Position numbers and translations under genes: made by a program
NCBI GenBank assembly: GCA_964593455.1
Contig: CAZQHK010000073.1
Span: forward strand, 1-7,305
DNA length: 7,305 nt
DNA from: CAZQHK01 sp964593455
GTDB lineage: Bacteria; Muiribacteriota; CAYSPT01
Reading direction: 5' to 3'
Shown: positions 1 to 6,036 of the stretch, one piece after another
Layout: each line of letters starts with the position of its first letter
How positions within the stretch are numbered: the first letter of the stretch is position 1
Notes under the pieces: generated by a model
Told to the model about the DNA's origin: nothing
Database searches by the model: none
What the model saw: the letters and a program-made list of their open reading frames with translations, nothing else

Positions 1-2103
1 GTGACAATTTCTCTTCTAATCGTGATTATTCAGCTGTTTTTTGATTATCAATTATGCGCCAGTTCCTATGCGTATTTTGTGCTTTGCCTTCTGGCTTACT
101 ATAGTGCTACAGCAACTACCTCGAACGAGAAAAAAACTAGTCTGACAATACTTTTACCGTTAATCATCACCGCGTTCGTCTGCAACCACATAATTATCAA
201 AATTCCCCATACTTATACGATCCGATTTCTTGTAACATGCATCGTGTTGTTCGGGATCACGTTTTTTCCACGATTCAATACGCCGTGGACGAAGAAGAAC
301 TTTAATGATTTTTACATTGCCTCAATATCTTCTAGCCTGATATTACTTTTAATTTCGCTGTTTATCTCGATAAGTTGTGAAAATTTTCATATATCTATGA
401 TGTTTAAAGCCATACTTGTGTCATTTTTAATGATTTTTTTCACATTCATAAGAGAATCAGAAACCTCTAGAGAAAGCAGGAAGAAGAAACGCATCCTGAT
501 TATTATTTTTACTTGCATATCTATTTTACCTTTTATAGAGGCATTTGGAGCAACAAGCTTTTTATATAAAGCTAACAGAGCCATTGAAAACAACGAATTT
601 CAGAAAGCCAGCACACTGTTAAAAAAAATACTGAAATTGAATCCTCAGGATTCTGCCACTCACCTGCAATTGGGAAAAATCTACTCTTTGCATAAAGAAA
701 AAGAAAAAGCACAATTACATTTCCGAAAATCACTACGTTATTTCCCCAATCACGAAGCCATCTTCCGAATGAAAGCTGGACCTTACATACAGAAGGAAAT
801 GTGGAATTCTGTTGCACGATTAGCAATGGAGCATACAATTCTTGACGTACTTCGTCCTGATGACAATACCAATACTCCGAACTTACTGCCCCAGATGGGG
901 AAAACTTTTCTCAAGGCAGGACGTCCACAGGAGGCAATACTATTCTTGGAAAAATGTATTAAAAAAGGAGAAAATTCTCCTGAAATCATTCTTTCACTCG
1001 GTGAAGCGTTGCTCGAAAATGGCAATTATCAGCAATTAGATAATATCTTGCATAAAGCTAATGATCTCGTACTTGAGAACGACTCTGCTCGTTACTTGAC
1101 AGCAAGGGCAAAGCTAGTATTTGAAAATTACGAAAGTGCCGCCAAAGATCTTGAGGTACTCAGTTCAACAATTAAGAACAGCACCTTTCTTCACTTTCAA
1201 CTTGGCAAGGTATTTGAACTTCTTAAAAAGGATGCTATCGCACAAAAGCATTATTTAGCCTGCCTCGATAAGGCTCCAGATTTCCTCGACGCAGCACTAA
1301 AATTAAAGAAGCAAGGCTTTGAACTTTCACAACACCTCCAAGCTCTGGAACCAGATGTTATACTCATGGAAAAACTAAACTTTCATGTCAATCTTGTAGG
1401 GATCAACTTTCATATGCAAGAACAATCATTCACTGAATTCTATGCTGTCACTTTCTGGCAACTTTCAAGCACGAATAATCTAAATGAAAAAGTGAATATT
1501 TCCAAATTAATAGATACTGGATTACGATTGGTTAATTCTCCTGATGGAAGTGCAATATATTTTGTTTTCAACACATCGGCTATAGGTTTTCACAGAAAAA
1601 ATCTCATTTATAATGGAACGTTTGAAGAAGATGAACTTCAACGTGATCTGCCATCCAGATGGGAAAAGGTCCACGCATACTCTTCAGAAAATCTTTACCA
1701 AGTGACTCGAGACATCACATCTACAGGAAATGTTCTCTCTATTTCTAATGCTCAGAATCAAATAATAATTGGCGCAGCATCACGTAAGTTTGATATTTCC
1801 CCTGATTCTTTCTTCATCAATGGAGGATGGTTAAGGACAGAAAATGGTACTGGTTATTTGGGAAGAAGATGGTTTGATTCCAGCGGGAGAGCTATGGATT
1901 ATTCTTATGGAGCCAAAAATGTAATATCACCTACCTGGAAGCTATTTCTCAGTATTGCTAAATCTCCAACAACCGCAGCTTCATGTCAAATGTGGTTAAT
2001 TAAACACAGGGATGTTGGCACCGCTCATTTTGACAACCTCTTCTTCTTCCCAGTTCATGACCCTTGGAAACTCCTGGAAGATCAAGCGGTACGACACAAA
2101 TAG
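1..2103 (+). CDS. Membrane TPR protein, probable O-antigen ligase/polymerase-like, 5' partial
   Basis: The frame is open to the first base, so the GTG there need not be the true start; 700 residues are visible. About seven hydrophobic stretches (roughly residues 3-17, 20-38, 47-66, 73-90, 104-125, 131-150 and 163-182) indicate an integral membrane region. A basic RKKKR patch lies at about 160-164. Residues ~185-430 hold degenerate tetratricopeptide repeats, for example NNEFQKASTLLKKILKLNP at 197-215. A beta-rich region follows (~455-690), with an N-G-x-F-E element near 538-542 and a late A-H-F-D-N element, as in carbohydrate-binding-type sandwiches. Helices, then TPRs, then a beta domain is the usual order in O-antigen ligase/Wzy-type proteins, so I infer a role in surface polysaccharide assembly. 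No catalytic motif is visible, so this remains a guess. The gene is much more AT-rich than everything downstream, which may signal transfer. Confidence 0.6.
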   Translation: MTISLLIVIIQLFFDYQLCASSYAYFVLCLLAYYSATATTSNEKKTSLTILLPLIITAFVCNHIIIKIPHTYTIRFLVTCIVLFGITFFPRFNTPWTKKNFNDFYIASISSSLILLLISLFISISCENFHISMMFKAILVSFLMIFFTFIRESETSRESRKKKRILIIIFTCISILPFIEAFGATSFLYKANRAIENNEFQKASTLLKKILKLNPQDSATHLQLGKIYSLHKEKEKAQLHFRKSLRYFPNHEAIFRMKAGPYIQKEMWNSVARLAMEHTILDVLRPDDNTNTPNLLPQMGKTFLKAGRPQEAILFLEKCIKKGENSPEIILSLGEALLENGNYQQLDNILHKANDLVLENDSARYLTARAKLVFENYESAAKDLEVLSSTIKNSTFLHFQLGKVFELLKKDAIAQKHYLACLDKAPDFLDAALKLKKQGFELSQHLQALEPDVILMEKLNFHVNLVGINFHMQEQSFTEFYAVTFWQLSSTNNLNEKVNISKLIDTGLRLVNSPDGSAIYFVFNTSAIGFHRKNLIYNGTFEEDELQRDLPSRWEKVHAYSSENLYQVTRDITSTGNVLSISNAQNQIIIGAASRKFDISPDSFFINGGWLRTENGTGYLGRRWFDSSGRAMDYSYGAKNVISPTWKLFLSIAKSPTTAASCQMWLIKHRDVGTAHFDNLFFFPVHDPWKLLEDQAVRHK

Positions 2104-2126
2104 TTGTGTTTGCCCCCTATAGAAGA

Positions 2127-2142
2127 GCGCATCATGATGTGC
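2127..2142. promoter_or_regulatory. 16-bp dyad abutting the -10 element, possible operator
   Basis: GCGCATCATGATGTGC is a near-perfect inverted repeat: seven of eight symmetric positions match and the other is a G-T pair. It ends directly at the -10 hexamer of the presumed cysD promoter, so a bound regulator would sit in the promoter spacer. It has no following T-run, so it does not look like a terminator for the upstream gene. The regulator is unknown and the dyad may be chance. Confidence 0.35.
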
Positions 2143-2148
2143 TATAAT
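2140..2148 (+). promoter_or_regulatory. Extended -10 promoter for cysDN
   Basis: TGCTATAAT is a perfect extended -10 (TGn followed by TATAAT), placed 103 bases before cysD in the only gap between the membrane protein gene and the cys genes. No good -35 hexamer lies 16-19 bases upstream, which fits an extended -10 or an activator-dependent promoter. Transcription would start near 2154-2156, giving a leader of about 95 bases before cysD. Confidence 0.55.
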
Positions 2149-2169
2149 AGCGCCTTACGAGGAGAAGGA

Positions 2170-2187
2170 ATGTCGAATGACTGGTAA
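2170..2187 (+). CDS. Possible five-residue leader peptide (MSNDW)
   Basis: An ATG at 2170 is preceded by a good Shine-Dalgarno sequence (GGAG at 2161-2164, five bases away) and reads Met-Ser-Asn-Asp-Trp before a TAA. It is the first translatable start after the predicted promoter. No run of regulatory codons (Cys or Met) is present, so classical attenuation is not supported. It may be fortuitous, or may only serve to load ribosomes onto the leader. Confidence 0.2.
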   Translation: MSNDW

Positions 2188-2236
2188 GGACGAGGAACTC
2201 CGGTCAAGCCGGCGAGTGACTCGCGAGAGCGAATGA
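2177..2236 (+). CDS. Possible 19-residue leader ORF overlapping a cysD alternative start
   Basis: An ATG at 2177 has GAAGGA at 2164-2169, seven bases upstream, and encodes a 19-residue basic/acidic peptide beginning MTGKDEEL. Its TGA stop (2234-2236) overlaps the ATG at 2233, an in-frame upstream start for cysD, in an ATGA arrangement typical of translational coupling. The ten bases around the two starts, GAATGACTGG (2175-2184) and GAATGACCGG (2231-2240), are almost identical. The product is unknown; it is more likely a translated leader than a functional protein. Confidence 0.25.
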   Translation: MTGKDEELRSSRRVTRESE

Positions 2237-2242
2237 CCGGGG
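2198..2242 (+). promoter_or_regulatory. Leader RNA stem covering the cysD initiation region
   Basis: CTCCGGTCA at 2198-2206 pairs with TGACCGGGG at 2234-2242, nine base pairs including one G-U. An inner hairpin GCGAG-TGA-CTCGC lies at 2212-2224. The 3' arm contains the G-rich ribosome-binding stretch for the ATG at 2251 and two bases of the alternative ATG at 2233, so a folded leader would restrict cysD translation. It does not match the SAM-I riboswitch core I know. Whether it binds a ligand or is opened by ribosomes on the leader ORF cannot be told from sequence. Confidence 0.4.
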
Positions 2243-2250
2243 AAAATATC

Positions 2251-3156
2251 ATGGACAGATACACACTAACCCATCTCAAACAGCTCGAAGCGGAGGCCAT
2301 CCACATTATCCGCGAGGTGGTAGCGGAGTTTGACAACCCCGTCATGCTCTACTCTATCGGCAAAGACTCGTCGGTCATGGTGCGGTTGGCTATGAAGGCT
2401 TTTTATCCCCGTAAACTGCCGTTTCCGCTGCTTCATGTGTGTACCTCGTTCAAGTTCAAGGAGATGTACGAGTTCAGGGACCGTTTCACCAAGGAGAACA
2501 ACCTCCAGCTGGTGGTGTACCGCAACGAGGAGGCGCTTGAGCAAGGGGCTAACCCGTTCGATCTGGGCACCCAGAAATGCTGCTATCTTTTAAAGACGCA
2601 GGCGCTGCTGCAGGCCATCGAGCAGGGAGGGTACGACGCCGCTTTCGGCGGCGCCAGGCGGGACGAGGAGAAATCCCGGGCCAAGGAGCGGATCTACTCT
2701 TTCCGGGACAAGCTCGGGCAGTGGGACCCCAAGAACCAGCGGCCGGAACTCTGGAACATCTACAACGCCCGCCACGATAAGGGGGAGTCGATCAGGGTGT
2801 TTCCCCTGTCAAACTGGACCGAACTTGATATCTGGATGTACATCTACCACGAGCAGATACCTATCGTGCCCATGTATTTCGCCCAGGAGCGGGAGATGGT
2901 GGTCCGGGAAGGGCAGCTGATATCGCTTGACGGCCCCATCCCCTTGAACCCGGGCGAGAAACCGGAACTGGTTATGTGCCGGTTTCGCACCCTGGGATGC
3001 TATCCCTGCACCGGCGCGGTGCACTCGGAGGCGGACACCTTAGAGAAGATAGTCCAGGAAGTGATGGTGGCCAGGAAATCAGAGCGGATCACGCGGCTGA
3101 TCGATTACGATACCGAGAGTTCCATGGAGATCAAGAAACGCGAAGGGTATTTCTGA
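2251..3156 (+). CDS. cysD: Sulfate adenylyltransferase subunit 2 (ATP sulfurylase small subunit)
   Basis: This cytoplasmic subunit forms APS and pyrophosphate from ATP and sulfate, in complex with the GTPase CysN. At 301 residues it matches the family length (E. coli 302). It has the ATP-pyrophosphatase loop SIGKDSSV (35-42), the conserved GGARRDEEKSRAKER (133-147), WDPKNQRPELWN (158-169), FPLSNWTELDIW (184-195) and the C-terminal KKREGYF. I chose ATG 2251 because family members begin M-D-x; GGGGA lies upstream. ATG 2233, in frame and overlapped by a small leader ORF, would add six residues. The stop overlaps the cysN start by one base. Oddities: the usual His-Thr of the region before MKT is Cys110-Cys111, the usual GC-x-P-L-T is GCYPCT (Cys250, Cys253), the usual V-D-T is V-C-T (Cys64), and Cys243 is also atypical. 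The CC/CxxC set matches the APS reductase [4Fe-4S] ligand pattern. Confidence 0.96.
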   Translation: MDRYTLTHLKQLEAEAIHIIREVVAEFDNPVMLYSIGKDSSVMVRLAMKAFYPRKLPFPLLHVCTSFKFKEMYEFRDRFTKENNLQLVVYRNEEALEQGANPFDLGTQKCCYLLKTQALLQAIEQGGYDAAFGGARRDEEKSRAKERIYSFRDKLGQWDPKNQRPELWNIYNARHDKGESIRVFPLSNWTELDIWMYIYHEQIPIVPMYFAQEREMVVREGQLISLDGPIPLNPGEKPELVMCRFRTLGCYPCTGAVHSEADTLEKIVQEVMVARKSERITRLIDYDTESSMEIKKREGYF

Positions 3157-5099
3157 TGGACATTAAACAATTCCTGAACGATTACGGGCGCAAGGATCTG
3201 ATTCGTTTCAGCACCATGGGGAGCGTGGACGACGGTAAATCCACCCTCATCGGGCGGCTGCTTCAGGACAGCAAGGCCATCTACGAGGACCACCTGCAGG
3301 CGGTCAAACGGTATACGGATAAACACGCTGCGGTGAAGGATAACCTGGAACTGGCCCTGCTTTTAGACGGGCTCAAGTCAGAACGTGAGCAGGGTATCAC
3401 CATCGACGTGGCTTACCGCTACTTCTCCACCCCGCATCGCAAGTTCATCATCGCCGACACACCCGGTCACGTGCAGTACACGCGCAACATGGCCACCGGC
3501 GCCTCTACCGCGGACCTGGCCATCGTTATCATCGACGCCGCCCAGGGTGTGCTGCCGCAATCCCGGCGCCACAGCTTTATCGCCGCCCTGCTGGGTATCA
3601 AGCATATCGTCGTGGCCGTCAATAAAATGGACCTGGTGGATTACAAACGAAACATCTTCGAGGAGATTAAACAGGATTTCACCAACTTCGCCGCCAGGCT
3701 GGAAGTGAGCGATATCCACTTCATTCCCATCTCGGCTCTGCACGGCGACAATGTGGTGAACGTCAGCAATAACATGCCGTGGTTCCACGGCTCCCCACTG
3801 ATCGAGTACCTGGAGTCGGTGCACATCGCCAGCGACCGTAACCTGATCGATCTCAGGTTTCCGGTGCAGAGCGTGCTGCGGGCCGAGCAGGATTTCCGGG
3901 GTTATTCCGGCACCGTCGCTTCGGGAATCGTCCGGCGCGGTGACGAGGTAGTGGTCCTCCCGTCGGGTCTGCGAACGCGAGTCGAGCGTATAGTTACTTA
4001 CGACGGCGACCTCGAGGCCGCGTTCCCGCCCCTGGCGGTCACCCTGACCCTGGAAGACGATATCGACATAAGCCGTGGCGACATGCTCTGTCACGTAAAC
4101 AATGTGCCTGATGTAAGCCGGGAAATCGAGGCCATGATCGTCTGGATGTCCGAAGAGCCGATGGTGGCCGGAAAACCCTACTTGATCAAGCACACAACCA
4201 GTACCCTGTCCGGGAATTTCACCGACATCCTGTACCGTATCAATATAAACACCATGCACCGGGAGAAGACTGACCGGTTCGAACTCAACGAGATCGGCCG
4301 GGCCGTACTTTCGCTCAACCAGCCGATACTGCACGACGCCTACACCCGAAACCGGAGCACCGGCTGTTTCGTGATCATCGACCGCTTTACCAATAATACC
4401 GTCGGTGCCGGCACTATCATCGACCGGACCAGAAGCAAACTCTCCTCCTCTGCGCCAGGCGGGTTAAAGACACAGAAAAACTCGCCCGACTATGGGGTGT
4501 CCGAAGCTGACCGATCTGAGGCCGAAAGCGCCGATTTAGCCCGGATCACTTCCGAGCACCGGGCCGAGCGAAAAGGGCACCGGGGTCTCGCGCTCTGGCT
4601 CTCTGATCCTGACTCAGCCGATCTGGCAGGGGAACTGGAAACATTTCTTTTTTACAAAGGATGCGATGTTTTCGTCCTCGACGATACACAATTGCAGCGG
4701 GGTCTCAACAGAAATCTCGGTTCATCCCCGGAAGACCGGAGCGAAAGAATAAGGAGAATGGCCGAACTGGGAAAACTCTTTACTGGAGCCGGCCTGCTCG
4801 TCATTGCGCCCTGCCCAGCAAACTACGAGGACGAGGGCGAAACGGATAACTCATTGTACCCGGACGGCTCGTTCGATGAAATCTGTATCCACCTGGAAAC
4901 AGCCGGGGAGGAAAAGAAATCTCTGAAGGCAACCATACCCGAAGCCTCCGGTCAAATTTCGAAAGACGCGGTAAAAATTACCGTTTCGCAAACGCCAAAG
5001 GTAACCGGTGAAACACCAGCCGGTCTCGATGATCTTTCACGGGAAAAATGTATCGAGGCCATCGTCAACTATTTAAAGACGGCCGGCGTTATACGCTAA
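3156..5099 (+). CDS. cysN: Sulfate adenylyltransferase subunit 1 with C-terminal degenerate APS-kinase domain
   Basis: This is the regulatory GTPase of heterodimeric ATP sulfurylase; GTP hydrolysis drives APS synthesis by CysD. The ATG at 3156 shares its A with the cysD TGA, implying translational coupling, and the product begins like E. coli CysN. The GTPase part is intact: G1 GSVDDGKST (22-30), ITIDVAYRYF (81-90), G3 DTPGH (101-105), G4 NKMD (156-159), G5 SAL (193-195). Elongation-factor-like beta barrels follow to about residue 427. A charged, probably flexible linker (~428-467) leads to a kinase-derived domain ending YLKTAGVIR, so the protein is 647 residues against 475 in E. coli. The organisation copies CysNC/NodQ fusions, but the kinase domain lacks every catalytic motif (see the separate entry). 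The reading frame is unbroken, arguing that the extra domain is kept. Confidence 0.95.
   Translation: MDIKQFLNDYGRKDLIRFSTMGSVDDGKSTLIGRLLQDSKAIYEDHLQAVKRYTDKHAAVKDNLELALLLDGLKSEREQGITIDVAYRYFSTPHRKFIIADTPGHVQYTRNMATGASTADLAIVIIDAAQGVLPQSRRHSFIAALLGIKHIVVAVNKMDLVDYKRNIFEEIKQDFTNFAARLEVSDIHFIPISALHGDNVVNVSNNMPWFHGSPLIEYLESVHIASDRNLIDLRFPVQSVLRAEQDFRGYSGTVASGIVRRGDEVVVLPSGLRTRVERIVTYDGDLEAAFPPLAVTLTLEDDIDISRGDMLCHVNNVPDVSREIEAMIVWMSEEPMVAGKPYLIKHTTSTLSGNFTDILYRININTMHREKTDRFELNEIGRAVLSLNQPILHDAYTRNRSTGCFVIIDRFTNNTVGAGTIIDRTRSKLSSSAPGGLKTQKNSPDYGVSEADRSEAESADLARITSEHRAERKGHRGLALWLSDPDSADLAGELETFLFYKGCDVFVLDDTQLQRGLNRNLGSSPEDRSERIRRMAELGKLFTGAGLLVIAPCPANYEDEGETDNSLYPDGSFDEICIHLETAGEEKKSLKATIPEASGQISKDAVKITVSQTPKVTGETPAGLDDLSREKCIEAIVNYLKTAGVIR
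4557..5096 (+). other. Vestigial APS-kinase domain fused to CysN (about residues 468-647)
   Basis: Homology to CysC is clear from the lead-in HRAERKGHRG and LALW, the block GLNRNLGSSPEDRSERIRR (516-534), LFTGAGLLVI (541-550), FDEICIHLE near 573-581 and the C-terminal YLKTAGVIR. Yet the P-loop GLSGSGKST of active enzymes is reduced to a shorter SDPDSADL (483-490) with no Gly-Lys. DGDN becomes DDTQ (509-512), the APS-stacking Phe of GFS is Ser, the Asn of ENIRR is Arg, the ISP segment is PCP, and the K-K-A-R-A-G-E and FTGID lid motifs are replaced by an unrelated Glu/Lys/Thr-rich stretch (~585-620). It cannot be a working kinase. By analogy with fungal ATP sulfurylase, it may be an allosteric or structural domain. 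Confidence 0.88.
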
Positions 5100-5175
5100 T
5101 CCGTAGACCCGTATACTGGACCCACTATTTAAATGATAAGCCCTCATGTGTGGTATATCCGGTGAGATACGGCGA
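5100..5175. other. Convergent intergenic gap between cysN and cysC
   Basis: These 76 bases separate the stops of two convergent genes. I looked for a bidirectional terminator and found no GC-rich stem followed by a T-run on either strand. A weak GTAT...ATAC pairing at 5153-5170 has a mismatch and no U tract. Termination here, if any, is not of the simple intrinsic type. Confidence 0.5.
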
Positions 5176-5772
5176 TTAGCCAATGATTCCTCGTTCTTTT
5201 AAATAAGTAATTATCTTATCCAAAGAATCTTCAACTGTTTGCTCTTCCGTGTTGATGACGATTTCCGGGTTCTCCGGTTCTTCGTAGGGAGAATCGATGC
5301 CGGTGAACTCCCTAATTTCGCCAGCGCGGGCTTTTTTGTACATCCCTTTCGGGTCCCGTTTTTCGCACGTGTCCAGAGAGCACGTAACGAAAATCTCTAC
5401 AAATTCGCCTCTTTCCACCAGGGAGCGGACCTGGTCCCGGTCTTTTTGGAAGGGAGAGATAAAAGACGTTAACACGATTAAGCCTGCATCGCAGAAAAGC
5501 CGGGCCACCTCACCGATACGGCGGATGTTCTCCATCCGGTCTTCGGTGCTAAACCCGAGGTCCCGATTGAGGCCATGCCGGATATTGTCTCCGTCAAGCA
5601 GGTAGGTCAGACGCCCCTCCCGATGCAACGATTCTTCCACCGCGTTGGCCAGGGTCGATTTGCCGCTCCCGCTAAGGCCGGTAAACCACAAGATACAAGC
5701 TTTGTGACCGGTTACTTCATAGCGGCGCTCTTTCGTCACCGAAAGCCCCTGCCAAACAACATTCTCCGTCAC
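5176..5772 (-). CDS. cysC: Adenylyl-sulfate (APS) kinase, stand-alone
   Basis: It phosphorylates APS with ATP to give PAPS in the cytoplasm, the step after CysDN. At 198 residues it matches E. coli CysC (201). All catalytic parts are present: P-loop GLSGSGKST (32-40), DGDNIRHGLN (60-69), GFSTEDRMENIRR (73-85), ISP (105-107), DPKGMYKKARAGEI (140-153) and lid FTGIDSPYE (156-164). The start is a GTG; NVVW right after it aligns with the E. coli N terminus, and an in-frame TGA lies six codons upstream with no other start between. The ribosome-binding site is poor: the nearest GAGG is 13 bases away. The gene is convergent with cysN and 264 bases downstream of asnS on the same strand, so it probably has its own transcript. 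It supplies the kinase activity missing from the CysN fusion. Confidence 0.96.
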   Translation of the reverse strand: MTENVVWQGLSVTKERRYEVTGHKACILWFTGLSGSGKSTLANAVEESLHREGRLTYLLDGDNIRHGLNRDLGFSTEDRMENIRRIGEVARLFCDAGLIVLTSFISPFQKDRDQVRSLVERGEFVEIFVTCSLDTCEKRDPKGMYKKARAGEIREFTGIDSPYEEPENPEIVINTEEQTVEDSLDKIITYLKERGIIG

Positions 5773-6036
5773 AATAAATCTCGAACCTCACTTTCTACGC
5801 TTCCTGCTTGAGGGCGGGACCACCCAGCTTCCGCTACATCACCCTGGTGACACAAGCGTTTGGAGGAAAAATCCAGCCTCCGCCCGGGTAAAATCTCAAT
5901 CTTTAAAATCTCTAATGCTATTTTTCACTTTTTTTGCTTGAGAGTGAGAATGCAATGAAATCTTTCATATCTCCATCTCAAAATCTCTATTGCTACGCTC
6001 TATGCTATGTGCTTCAGAGTGTGGCTAGCTGAAAAC
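5773..6036. other. Intergenic region upstream of cysC and downstream of asnS
   Basis: These 264 bases hold no credible gene. Besides the 45-bp repeats, there is a TCACC-CT-GGTGA dyad at 5839-5850, a GGAGG/CCTCC pair at 5862-5881 and an ATGAAA-TC-TTTCAT dyad at 5955-5968. The cysC promoter should lie here on the minus strand, but no convincing -35/-10 pair was found. No intrinsic terminator for asnS was seen. Confidence 0.5.
5776..6024. repeat. Three imperfect copies of a ~45-bp repeat in the cysC-asnS gap
   Basis: Copies lie at 5776-5819, 5905-5949 and 5980-6024. Each starts with AAATCTC, continues into a C-T-A-rich middle, and ends with a variant of TGCTTGAGAGTGAGA: TGCTTGAGGGCGGGA, TGCTTGAGAGTGAGA and TGCTTCAGAGTGTGG. 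The first 16 bases of copies two and three differ at one position. The copies are in direct orientation with unequal spacers of 85 and 30 bases. A partial AAAATCTCAATCT lies just before the second copy. The copy nearest cysC ends four bases from its GTG start. Origin and role are unknown. Confidence 0.5.

Noticed and set aside
2976..3155. Upstream extension of cysN (60 extra residues from an ATG at 2976)
   Set aside because: It lies inside cysD in another frame, its sequence is not CysN-like, and the ATG at 3156 gives the exact family N terminus with a one-base stop/start overlap.
3378..4334. Long antisense open frame (318 codons) on the minus strand
   Set aside because: It is the mirror of the conserved CysN GTPase region. 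Its length follows from the codon bias of cysN, and the translation shows no recognisable domain.
4557..5096. Sequencing frameshift as the cause of the degenerate kinase domain
   Set aside because: CysC similarity continues in one frame on both sides of every lost motif, right to the normal C terminus, so substitutions and in-frame deletions explain it better than frame errors.
5153..5170. Possible terminator hairpin (GTAT...ATAC) between cysN and cysC
   Set aside because: The stem is short with a mismatch, and no T-run follows on either strand.
5806..5826. T-box-like sequence on the minus strand (GGGTGGTCCCGCC) upstream of cysC
   Set aside because: It resembles the T-box core GGGTGGnACCGCG but differs at key positions. 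I see no specifier stem, no terminator/antiterminator pair, and no reason for tRNA control of an APS kinase.
5776..6024. CRISPR array
   Set aside because: The repeats are imperfect, only three, with spacers of 85 and 30 bases and no cas genes nearby.
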